A DNA stretch of 13,670 nt from Yoonia sp. (GTDB taxonomy: Bacteria; Pseudomonadota; Alphaproteobacteria; Rhodobacterales; Rhodobacteraceae): contig JAPKCP010000051.1 in assembly GCA_028822885.1 (NCBI GenBank), positions 1-13,670 on the forward strand. The letters are read 5' to 3'. Below, piece by piece: positions 1 through 6,140 of the stretch. Each line of letters opens with the position of its first letter. The stretch's first letter is position 1. Position numbers and translations under genes: made by a program. Under the pieces are notes generated by a model. The model was not told the origin of the DNA and ran no database searches. It saw only the letters and a list, made by a program, of their open reading frames with translations.

Positions 1-39
1 GCTTCATAGGGATGTATGGACATGAACCTTGGCTACCGA

Positions 40-58
40 TTGCAGTGGTCAGTTGCAA
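40..58. promoter_or_regulatory. Possible operator upstream of the XRE regulator (inverted repeat)
   Basis: TTGCA at 40-44 and TGCAA at 54-58 form an inverted repeat with 9 bases between, 31 bases before the start codon of the XRE-cupin gene. XRE regulators often bind such sites near their own promoter. The arms are only 5 bases, so chance is a real possibility. I see no convincing -35/-10 pair in bases 1-88. Confidence 0.15.
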
Positions 59-88
59 GCAGACACAGCTTATGGGTAAACACAGGTT

Positions 89-712
89 ATGACAGAACGC
101 GATCAAAAGAACCTCATCAAAGTTGCCCGAGACAGTGGTCACGAAGACCAAGGTCAACCGCTGGATCTTGGTGCGCGGGTGCGCGAATTACGCAAGGCAC
201 GTGACTGGACGCTAGAACAGGCTGCGAACCAAGCAGGGCTGGCCCGCTCAACGCTGTCTAAGATCGAGAATGGGCAAATGTCGCCCACATACGAGGCCCT
301 TAAGAAGCTTGCGATTGGCCTTGAGATATCGGTGCCACAACTGTTCACGCCTCCATCAAAAGGGCAAGTGAATGGGCGTATGGCAGTCACCAAGTCTGGC
401 GCCGGGACACGCCAAATTACCACCACATATGAGCATGATTTGTTGGCCGAAACACTGACCCAAAAGTCGATGCTACCGTATCGCGCTCATATTCGCGCCC
501 GCAGTATGGATGAATTTGACGGCTGGGTACGTCATGATGGTGAAGAATTTCTCTACGTCTTAACTGGTGCAATTACCTTGTTCACCGAATTCTATGAGCC
601 AATGGAAATGAAACGCGGTGACAGCGCATATTATGACGCGTCCATGGGGCACAACGTGATCTCAACCAGCGCAGAAGACGCGACAATTCTGTGGGTTACG
701 TCGCTCACTTAA
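89..712 (+). CDS. XRE-family transcriptional regulator with C-terminal cupin domain
   Basis: 207-aa cytoplasmic DNA-binding regulator. Residues about 28-84 form a Cro/C1-type helix-turn-helix; the recognition-helix region reads AGLARSTLSKIENGQMSPTY, the classic pattern of the family. Residues about 135-205 form a small beta-barrel cupin (HDGEEFLYVLTGAITLF, then MKRGDSAYYDASMGHNV), which in this family usually senses a small ligand. Members often control amino-acid, polyamine or catabolic genes, but no target can be read from this window. The start at 89 is the only ATG that keeps the whole HTH; the ribosome site is poor (AGG two bases before ATG). The gene converges on the aquaglyceroporin gene, and the two stop codons overlap in TTAA at 709-712. 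There is no reason to link it to the arsenic genes: it is not an ArsR-type repressor. Family call is secure, ligand and regulon unknown. Confidence 0.9.
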   Translation: MTERDQKNLIKVARDSGHEDQGQPLDLGARVRELRKARDWTLEQAANQAGLARSTLSKIENGQMSPTYEALKKLAIGLEISVPQLFTPPSKGQVNGRMAVTKSGAGTRQITTTYEHDLLAETLTQKSMLPYRAHIRARSMDEFDGWVRHDGEEFLYVLTGAITLFTEFYEPMEMKRGDSAYYDASMGHNVISTSAEDATILWVTSLT

Positions 713-1350
713 TCCTTCAAAAGAAGTGGCAAGATCACTGAGGCAACACCGACGCCGATGATTTGCATGGCGATAAACATCGGCGCGTGCGCTGGGTTGA
801 TCCCTGCAAATGTGTCAGTGAACGCGCGCGCGATGCTGACCGCTGGATTGGCAAAGCTTGTGGACGCCGTGAACCAATACGCACCCGTGATATAGAGGGC
901 TACCAACGTTGGAACCGCGTCCGGCTTTGATCGAAGGCCACCGAATATCACAAACAACAGGCCAAATGTGGCTAAGATTTCTGAGCCCCATTGTGACGGA
1001 CCAGTGCGGGATGTGCTTGATAGCTGGAAGATGTCGATGTCAAAGATGAAGTGTGTAAGCCAGACGCCGATTAAGCCACCCGCGATTTGTACGACGACGA
1101 ATTTGCTGGCTTCATTCGTTTTAATCTCACCGCGCCACCAAAATGCCAGTGTCACAGCAGGGTTGAAATGTGCGCCTGAAATGGGGCCGAGAATTGTGAT
1201 TAACACATACAGGATGCACCCTGTTGCGATTGCATTGGCCAACAGGGCAAGGGCGGTATCATCGGTCAATGTCTCGCCCATGATCCCAGAGCCAACGACT
1301 CCGATAAGCAAAAACGCTGTTCCCAGACCTTCGGCAAATAGACGCTGCAT
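709..1350 (-). CDS. aqpS: Aquaglyceroporin (MIP family), AqpS-like arsenite channel
   Basis: 213-aa inner-membrane channel with six expected membrane helices and both half-helix NPA motifs intact: SGAHFNPAVT (NPA at 63-65) and TSFANPAVSIARAF (NPA at 168-170). The length is typical of bacterial MIP proteins. The N-terminal block GVVGSGIMGETLT and the block around the second NPA (YWFTASTSFANPAV) resemble the aquaporins found in alphaproteobacterial ars operons. In Sinorhizobium meliloti AqpS lets arsenite, made inside by ArsC, flow out down its gradient in place of an ArsB/Acr3 pump. Here the start codon overlaps the stop of arsC by one base (TGATG at 1348-1352), so the two are almost certainly cotranscribed and translationally coupled, which supports the same role. 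A general glycerol or water channel is the alternative, but the arsC coupling makes that less likely. Confidence 0.85.
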   Translation of the reverse strand: MQRLFAEGLGTAFLLIGVVGSGIMGETLTDDTALALLANAIATGCILYVLITILGPISGAHFNPAVTLAFWWRGEIKTNEASKFVVVQIAGGLIGVWLTHFIFDIDIFQLSSTSRTGPSQWGSEILATFGLLFVIFGGLRSKPDAVPTLVALYITGAYWFTASTSFANPAVSIARAFTDTFAGINPAHAPMFIAMQIIGVGVASVILPLLLKD

Positions 1351-1826
1351 CAGAACTGTGTCCCGATATTCGTCAGGGCGGCTTTAAACGCCGCTTGCGA
1401 CATGTCTTCAAAGGGGAGGTCGATCAACGCTTCTGCACGGTTATTCAAACGGTTATAGGCCTCAGTGAATGCGGCGTCCCAGTCGGGTTCTGCAGCGGCG
1501 GCCGGATCTTCGACGCCCCAATGGGCACGCACAGGCGCACCGGGCCAAAACGGGCAGGTTTCACCAGCAGCTGACCCACAGACAGTGATGACTGCGTCCA
1601 TGACTGGCGCATCAGCGGCGGCATAGTCATCCCAGCTTTGCGATGACAGTCCATCAACAGGAAAGCCTTTCGCAGCGAGCAAGACCAACGACTGGGGATG
1701 CACTTTGCCCGACGGCTTTGAGCCTGCGGAGAATGCAACAATTCGCCCGTCAGAGCGATGCGTTAGGATGCTTTCCAGCAGGATGGATCGGGCCGAGTTA
1801 CCGGTGCATAGGATAAGTATATTCAT
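1350..1826 (-). CDS. arsC: Arsenate reductase, thioredoxin-coupled low-molecular-weight phosphatase type
   Basis: 158-aa cytoplasmic enzyme that reduces arsenate to arsenite. The N-terminal phosphatase P-loop is CTGNSARS (CX5R; nucleophile Cys7, Arg13). Two further cysteines, Cys83 and Cys91 (VCGSAAGETCPFWPG), match the redox pair that forms the disulfide released by thioredoxin in this class, and HWGVEDPA at 102-109 is the usual C-terminal acid-loop region. Length fits the family, somewhat longer than the 131-aa Gram-positive form. The start ATG gives the compact MNILILC strand directly before the P-loop; no good Shine-Dalgarno is visible, so translation may depend on the lipoprotein gene 43 bases upstream. 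It is followed by the aquaglyceroporin with a one-base overlap. No arsR lies in the window. A protein-tyrosine phosphatase is an alternative, but the extra cysteine pair favours arsenate reductase. Confidence 0.88.
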   Translation of the reverse strand: MNILILCTGNSARSILLESILTHRSDGRIVAFSAGSKPSGKVHPQSLVLLAAKGFPVDGLSSQSWDDYAAADAPVMDAVITVCGSAAGETCPFWPGAPVRAHWGVEDPAAAAEPDWDAAFTEAYNRLNNRAEALIDLPFEDMSQAAFKAALTNIGTQF

Positions 1827-1869
1827 GTGCTCAGCCGATAAGCCATTTCTGTATCAGATTTATGACGGG

Positions 1870-1998
1870 TTACAGGACCAGATCAACGGCGCCAAGGGCC
1901 GCTTGCCCCGCACCGACAGCCACAGTGCCAACGGCACGAACAGGGGTACAAGCTGACAAGGTCACGCCAATAACCGCGATCAAGACAAGCTTTTTCAC
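1870..1998 (-). CDS. Small lipoprotein, 42 aa, unknown function (GTG start)
   Basis: A short reading frame of 42 residues beginning with GTG. It shows a complete lipoprotein signal: charged start (MKKL), a hydrophobic stretch (VLIAVIGVT) and the lipobox LSAC with Cys17. The mature part is only about 26 residues, rich in Gly, Ala and Val (repeated VGTVAVGAG-type stretches), with no charge apart from one Arg and one Asp. AAGGA lies 7 bases before the GTG, a good ribosome site. The mature residue after Cys is Thr rather than Asp, so an outer-membrane destination is expected by the +2 rule, an inference outside enterobacteria. It resembles entericidin-type small lipoproteins in size and style, but I do not recognise the family. 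It lies between the terminator of the YejA-like gene and arsC, with 43 bases to arsC, so it may be the first gene of the arsC-aqpS transcript. Confidence 0.72.
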   Translation of the reverse strand: MKKLVLIAVIGVTLSACTPVRAVGTVAVGAGQAALGAVDLVL

Positions 1999-2014
1999 AT
2001 CGTATCCTTTTCAT

Positions 2015-2044
2015 AAAAGAACCGGCAGACCTGCTGCCGGTTCT
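2015..2044 (-). terminator. Rho-independent terminator after the YejA-like gene
   Basis: On the minus strand an 11-bp perfect stem (AGAACCGGCAG at 2034-2044, CTGCCGGTTCT at 2018-2028) with a 5-base loop is followed by TTTT. It starts 26 bases after the stop of the yejA-like gene and ends 13 bases before the AAGGA site of the small lipoprotein gene. It separates the two transcripts and implies a new promoter for the lipoprotein-arsC-aqpS genes, or deliberate partial read-through. The T-run is short. Confidence 0.8.
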
Positions 2045-2070
2045 GAACTGTTTGACCTTTGTGGGGTCGT

Positions 2071-3888
2071 TTAGTCCTCATACCACCAAACGTCAGGCTG
2101 CCAACCGGGCCAATCACCGAAGATTGGCAGATTTTCAGGATAGTGAAGTTCTTTTGCATGGGCGATGCGGCTGATGTTCCACTGATAAATCGGGATCACG
2201 AATCGGCCAGCGGTTAACACACGGTCCAGCGCCTTAACGGCAGCGACAAAATCGTCGTGGTTCTCAGACGTCAGTAGCCTGCCGATCATGGCATCCACAG
2301 CCTCAGAACTCACGCCCATCAGGTTGCGACCACCAACTGTTTCAACGGAATCCATGCCATAGTAGCTGTACTGTTCATTGCCCGGGGATAGGGACACGCC
2401 GCGCCGATAATATGTCATGTCAAAGTCAAACGCGTCGGTCCGTTCTTTGAACTGCGCTGAGTCGGCCGTTGCGACCGTCGGTGTGATCCCAACACGCGAC
2501 AGGGTTTCGACATACATATCGATAATCGCTTGTGGCTCAGTTGCGCCAACTTGCAACAAGATTTCAAAGGTGAAGTCTTTGCCGTCAGCGTCTTTCAAGG
2601 CACCTTCTTGCACAGTCCAACCTGCAGTTTCGAACTGCGCAAGTGCTGCACCGATATTGGCGCGGTTCCGTTCAGAGCCATCTGAGACGGGCAGGGTGTA
2701 TCCTTCAAGTGTGCCGGGCGTCAGATCATCCGCAAAAGGTGCCAAGAATTCAGCGACACGGCCCGAAGCAGGACCTTGCTCCATCGCGAGTGGCGAGTTG
2801 GACCAGTATGACGTGATCCTTGGCTGGGCTGATCCTGTCATGGATTCGTTAATGAACTCAAAATTAAACGCATGGATCAACGCATCGCGTACGCGCCAGT
2901 CTTTGAACTGGTCCCGGCGGGTGTTCATAACAAAGCCGGTCATGCCGGACGGGCGTTCGTGGGGCAGGACGGATTTTACGACGTCGCCAGATTCAATCGC
3001 CGGGAAGTTATAGGTGCCTTCCCAACGCGCGACGTTAAATTCGCGGTTTGTGTTCACTTCACCGACTTTGAACGCCTCAAAGGCTGCGGTTTCATCACCG
3101 AAAAACTCAAGCCGGACTTCGTCAATATTATGCACACCATTCATGAATGGTACGACATCACGGCCCCAATAATCCGGGTTCCGCTTGAGCGAGATAAAGC
3201 GACCTGCGTCAAAATCGTCTATGACATATGGGCCAGAGGTGATGGGTAGGATGTCCACGCCGCTTTCGGCGAAATCAACGCCGTCCCATTGTGCTTTTGA
3301 TAAAATCGGACGCAAGCCCGCCAAAAGCGCCAATTCGCGGTCTTCGGTGTTGAACGTAAACTTCACCGACCGTGCGCCAGTTTGTTCCAAGGTCGCGATC
3401 TTGTCGTAGAATCCGCGATAGCGTGGGTGACCAACGGTACCCAAAGTTTCAAACGACCAGATCACGTCCTCAACCGTCACGGGGCTGCCATCAGAGAATC
3501 GGGCTTCCTCGCGCAACACGAATTCGACCCACTCACGATTCGGTCCTGTCTCAATTGTTTCGGCCAGAACGCCGTAAAGTGAGAAAGGCTCGTCCAAGGA
3601 TCGGCCCATCAGGCTTTCACCAATCAGGTAGCGCATCTGCCAGTGAACTGACCCCTTAAGGATGTATGGGTTGAGGCTGTCAAAGCCGCCCACGTTCGCC
3701 GTCACGATTTTGCCGCCCGTCGGTGCGTCTGGGTTCGCATAAGGGAGAGACACAAAATCTGGTGGTAAGGCCGGTTCACCATACATAGCGATGCCATGTT
3801 GTGGTTCCGCGTTGGCGGCACTAGCTGCAAGAATCAGTGACGTCGCAGCCGTGATCCTCGTGAGCGTTTGGAATAACTCTGTCATCAT
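2071..3888 (-). CDS. yejA: YejA-like peptide ABC transporter substrate-binding protein (SBP family 5)
   Basis: 605-aa periplasmic binding protein. Residues 1-27 are a Sec signal peptide (hydrophobic ITAATSLILAASA, cleavage expected after ANA). The mature start is typical of the YejA branch: HGIAMYGEPALPPDF, then YANPDAPTGGK and FDSLNPYILKG. The remainder has the long two-lobed SBP-family-5 (OppA/DppA) architecture, and the length matches YejA at about 600 residues. YejA proteins deliver oligopeptides, including microcin-C-type peptide-nucleotides, to the YejBEF importer. No permease or ATPase gene accompanies it here: downstream is a terminator and upstream an intergenic region. It therefore must share a transporter encoded elsewhere or act alone. 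Start: tandem ATG codons at 3888 and 3885; a GAGGGA site lies about 11 bases upstream. The binding-protein call is secure; the exact substrate is not. Confidence 0.87.
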   Translation of the reverse strand: MMTELFQTLTRITAATSLILAASAANAEPQHGIAMYGEPALPPDFVSLPYANPDAPTGGKIVTANVGGFDSLNPYILKGSVHWQMRYLIGESLMGRSLDEPFSLYGVLAETIETGPNREWVEFVLREEARFSDGSPVTVEDVIWSFETLGTVGHPRYRGFYDKIATLEQTGARSVKFTFNTEDRELALLAGLRPILSKAQWDGVDFAESGVDILPITSGPYVIDDFDAGRFISLKRNPDYWGRDVVPFMNGVHNIDEVRLEFFGDETAAFEAFKVGEVNTNREFNVARWEGTYNFPAIESGDVVKSVLPHERPSGMTGFVMNTRRDQFKDWRVRDALIHAFNFEFINESMTGSAQPRITSYWSNSPLAMEQGPASGRVAEFLAPFADDLTPGTLEGYTLPVSDGSERNRANIGAALAQFETAGWTVQEGALKDADGKDFTFEILLQVGATEPQAIIDMYVETLSRVGITPTVATADSAQFKERTDAFDFDMTYYRRGVSLSPGNEQYSYYGMDSVETVGGRNLMGVSSEAVDAMIGRLLTSENHDDFVAAVKALDRVLTAGRFVIPIYQWNISRIAHAKELHYPENLPIFGDWPGWQPDVWWYED

Positions 3889-3967
3889 TTTGGCAACAAT
3901 CCCTCTGGTCCCAATGTACGTTGATCCTTAACGTAAACGGGGTTCCAAGGACTTACAAACTTTTCCC

Positions 3968-3996
3968 TTGGCCAACGCCAAGTCATTGCTTATAAA
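3968..3996 (+). promoter_or_regulatory. Sigma-70-like promoter for a candidate small RNA
   Basis: TTGGCC at 3968-3973 (4 of 6 bases of the -35 consensus) and TATAAA at 3991-3996 (5 of 6 of the -10 consensus) are separated by exactly 17 bases. A start near A4003 would follow. No plus-strand gene begins before 4202, and a terminator ends the unit at 4077. The match is suggestive, not proof. Confidence 0.45.
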
Positions 3997-4002
3997 GACT
4001 GT

Positions 4003-4077
4003 ACTGCTCGATAGGTTTCTTGCCTGTATGAAACCTGCCTCAATAACTTACGCCCGCCTTGTGCGGGCGTTTTTTTT
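4003..4077 (+). ncRNA. Candidate small RNA of about 75 nt
   Basis: A promoter-like sequence and a strong plus-strand terminator bracket about 75 bases with no credible reading frame. The predicted RNA has a first hairpin with a 7-bp stem (AGGTTTC 4013-4019, GAAACCT 4030-4036) and a 10-base loop, a short unpaired linker, then the terminator hairpin. TGCCT occurs twice, in the loop of the first hairpin (4021-4025) and in the linker just after it (4036-4040), the sort of exposed repeat a base-pairing regulator may use. No plus-strand gene lies upstream that would need this terminator. It could instead be an attenuated leader of bdhA, 125 bases downstream, or the tail of a transcript antisense to the upstream region of the YejA-like gene. 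I do not recognise a named family. Confidence 0.5.
4051..4077 (+). terminator. Rho-independent terminator (candidate small RNA)
   Basis: A perfect 7-bp GC stem, CGCCCGC at 4051-4057 and GCGGGCG at 4063-4069, with a 5-base loop, is followed by eight T at 4070-4077. It is oriented plus: the minus strand has no T-run after the stem. It lies between the divergent starts of the YejA-like gene and bdhA, where no known plus-strand gene ends. Confidence 0.88.
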
Positions 4078-4201
4078 GGCCAAATGGTTTTTGGATTCGG
4101 TTACACAACTGCGTCATCACATTGTGCGCACACTCACCCATCGGTGTCTTTCGCAGTTGCAGCATGTATAAGCCCCACAAAAGCAATCACAGGAGCCCTT
4201 C

Positions 4202-4975
4202 ATGTCATTACAAGGTAAAATAGCTGTTATCACTGGCTCAAACTCGGGCATTGGACTTGGCGTTGCGCGCGAATTGGCCAAGCAGGGGGCCAACGTTGTA
4301 TTGAATTCCTTCACGGATAGCGACGAAGACCATGCGCTAGCCGCTGAGATTGCGGCGACCTTTGGAGTCGATGCAAAATACGTCAGTGCAGATATGTCGA
4401 AAGGTGACGATTGCCGCCGACTGATTCTCGAATCGGGTGGCTGTGATATCTTGATCAACAACGCTGGGATCCAGCACGTCGCACCGATCGAAGAGTTTCC
4501 AGCTGAAAAATGGGACGCAATTATTGCAATCAATCTGTCCTCGGCATTTCACACCACAGCCGCTGCCCTCGCAGGCATGCGCGAAAAAGGCTGGGGTCGG
4601 GTGATCAACATTGCATCGGCCCACGGTTTGACAGCATCACCTTACAAGTCGGCCTATGTCGCTGCAAAGCACGGCATTGTTGGCATGACAAAGGTTGTGG
4701 CCCTTGAGACCGCACAAGAGCCAATCACCGCGAATGCGATCTGCCCGGGCTACGTATTGACGCCGCTCGTTGAAAAGCAAATCCCTGAGACGATGAAAGA
4801 ATACGGCATGGACCGTGATACTGTCATCAAAGAGGTCCTGCTAAAGCGTCAACCGTCCAAAGAATTTGCAACGACAGAACAACTTGGTGGCACGGCTGCC
4901 TTCCTTTGCTCTGATGCGGCAGCCCAGATCACTGGCACCACGATCAGCGTTGACGGCGGTTGGACCGCACTATGA
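4202..4975 (+). CDS. bdhA: 3-hydroxybutyrate dehydrogenase (short-chain dehydrogenase)
   Basis: 257-aa cytoplasmic NAD-dependent enzyme that interconverts (R)-3-hydroxybutyrate and acetoacetate, the step that brings polyhydroxybutyrate and ketone bodies into central metabolism. Short-chain dehydrogenase motifs in order: cofactor loop TGSNSGIG (11-18), NNAG (86-89), Asn111, Ser139 in NIASAHGL, and Tyr152/Lys156 in SAYVAAKHG, completing the Asn-Ser-Tyr-Lys catalytic set. The segments NNAGIQHVAPIEEFP, ASAHGLTASPYKSAY and NAICPGYVLTPLVEKQIP are hallmarks of BdhA rather than of acetoacetyl-CoA reductase. AGGAG lies 6 bases before the ATG. It is the first gene of a coupled three-gene unit: its stop overlaps the start of the 46-aa gene in ATGA (4972-4975). 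The plus-strand terminator at 4077 implies its own promoter within 4078-4190; I could not pick one with confidence. Confidence 0.95.
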   Translation: MSLQGKIAVITGSNSGIGLGVARELAKQGANVVLNSFTDSDEDHALAAEIAATFGVDAKYVSADMSKGDDCRRLILESGGCDILINNAGIQHVAPIEEFPAEKWDAIIAINLSSAFHTTAAALAGMREKGWGRVINIASAHGLTASPYKSAYVAAKHGIVGMTKVVALETAQEPITANAICPGYVLTPLVEKQIPETMKEYGMDRDTVIKEVLLKRQPSKEFATTEQLGGTAAFLCSDAAAQITGTTISVDGGWTAL

Positions 4976-5112
4976 CCGCGCCACAGCCTGAAAAGCTGGA
5001 CTACGTTGATCGCTTTCTGATTGGATCAACCTTCACCCACGCAAACCTTGAGAGCATGACGATAAACGGAATTTCTGTAACTGACATGTTGATGCATTGG
5101 GACACCAAATGA
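4972..5112 (+). CDS. Hypothetical 46-aa protein coupled between bdhA and the patatin gene
   Basis: A small frame of 46 residues that starts inside the stop of bdhA (ATGA at 4972-4975) and whose stop lies inside the start of the patatin gene (ATGA at 5109-5112). It exactly fills the gap between the two, which argues strongly that it is translated. Sequence: soluble, no signal peptide or membrane helix, with a Pro/Glu/Lys N-terminus, then YVDRFLIGSTFTHANLESM and a C-terminal stretch ending MLMHWDTK. No known domain is recognised and I assign no function. From its position it may be a small partner of the dehydrogenase or the hydrolase, or simply a relay for translational coupling. Confidence 0.7.
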   Translation: MTAPQPEKLDYVDRFLIGSTFTHANLESMTINGISVTDMLMHWDTK

Positions 5113-6140
5113 AGAAAATTAACCTAGCCCTACAAGGTGGCGGTGCCCACGGCGCCTTCACATGGGGTGTTCTTGATGCAATCTTGCAGGATGAAGAAAT
5201 TGAAATCGCCGCAATTTCTGGCACATCAGCAGGGGCACTGAACGCAGCCGCCCTTAAGGCTGGTATGATTGCAGGCGGTCGTCAGGGTGCACGCGACAAT
5301 CTGCGTTGGTTCTGGGAACAAGTTGGAGCTGTCACAGATGACCGCTGGACTGATTGGATCAGTGGGCTTTCGTCCAATACGGCGGCAATTGCCAAGGCGA
5401 TGTCTTATTCACCAATGTATCAAGCCCTTGATTTGACGTCTAAACTGATGTCGCCTTACCTTTATGGCAAGGCATTGCAGAACCCACTCGAGAAAATTGT
5501 AAGCGATTTTCGTTTTGATGATGTGTGCAGCTCAGAAGGGCCCGAGATCAACATTTGCGCCACAAACGTGCGCAGTGGCAAGATACGAGTGTTTTCAGGC
5601 AAAGATGTCTCGCCAGAGGCGTTGATGGCGTCGGCTTGTCTACCAAGTGTGTTCCAAGCCGTTGAATTTGTTGACCCTAAGACTGGCAAGATGGAGGCAT
5701 TCTGGGATGGTGGCTACACCGGAAACCCTGCGTTATTCCCACTATTTGAACCGCATTTGCCGGAGGACATATTGGTAATCAACATCAATCCGTTGTTTCG
5801 TCATGAATTGCCGATGGACACGCAATCTATCCAAAACCGGATCAACGAAATCAGCTTTAACTCGTCGTTGTTGCGCGAACTGCGGGCGATTGATTTTGTT
5901 CGGCGCTTGTTAGTAAGTGAGAAGCTTCCAAAGGGCAGTATGAAAAACGTTCTGGTTCATATGATTGCAGACGATGAACTGATGAACGAGCTGAACGTGG
6001 CAACCAAGACAATCCCAGTGCCGATTATTCTTGCACGGTTGTTTGATGCGGGTCAGGCTGCAGCAAAGGTGTTTTTGAAAAATCACAAAGCTGATTTGAA
6101 TGAACGCAGTTCGCTTAAGCTTGAGGAAATGTTCAGCTAA
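5109..6140 (+). CDS. Patatin-like phospholipase / acyl hydrolase
   Basis: 343-aa serine hydrolase of the patatin family. The oxyanion-hole loop is GGGAHGAF (10-17), the nucleophile elbow GTSAG (38-42, Ser40), and the dyad aspartate lies in DGGYTGN (Asp200). Between them, ATNVRSGKIRVFSG and ASACLPSVF are typical of cytoplasmic bacterial patatins (RssA/YchK-type fold). No signal peptide. The family cleaves acyl esters of phospholipids and related lipids; some patatin-type proteins also act on polyesters. Placed in an operon with 3-hydroxybutyrate dehydrogenase, a role in lipid or polyhydroxybutyrate turnover is a reasonable guess but unproven. Start: ATG at 5109 is preferred, since it is coupled by ATGA to the 46-aa gene; an in-frame TTG at 5097 would add four residues inside that gene. 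The 3' end overlaps the convergent exporter gene by 8 bases. Confidence 0.9.
   Translation: MKKINLALQGGGAHGAFTWGVLDAILQDEEIEIAAISGTSAGALNAAALKAGMIAGGRQGARDNLRWFWEQVGAVTDDRWTDWISGLSSNTAAIAKAMSYSPMYQALDLTSKLMSPYLYGKALQNPLEKIVSDFRFDDVCSSEGPEINICATNVRSGKIRVFSGKDVSPEALMASACLPSVFQAVEFVDPKTGKMEAFWDGGYTGNPALFPLFEPHLPEDILVININPLFRHELPMDTQSIQNRINEISFNSSLLRELRAIDFVRRLLVSEKLPKGSMKNVLVHMIADDELMNELNVATKTIPVPIILARLFDAGQAAAKVFLKNHKADLNERSSLKLEEMFS

Noticed and set aside
89..712. The XRE-cupin protein as the regulator of the arsenic genes
   Set aside because: It is not an ArsR-type protein, faces the other way and has no metal-thiol motif; adjacency alone is not enough.
968..1387. Antisense frame of 139 codons across aqpS and the end of arsC
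   Set aside because: Both real genes on the other strand have complete motifs; nothing supports the opposite product.
2417..3013. A long antisense frame (198 codons) inside the YejA-like gene
   Set aside because: The other strand is a full-length, well-recognised binding protein; the antisense product has no recognisable domain.
3968..4171. A 67-codon plus-strand frame starting with TTG over the intergenic region
   Set aside because: It runs straight through a strong terminator (4051-4077), has no ribosome site and looks like no protein family; the region is better read as a small RNA.
5097..5108. TTG start that would lengthen the patatin protein by four residues
   Set aside because: ATG at 5109 forms an ATGA overlap with the preceding stop and gives the normal N-terminus just before the GGG loop.
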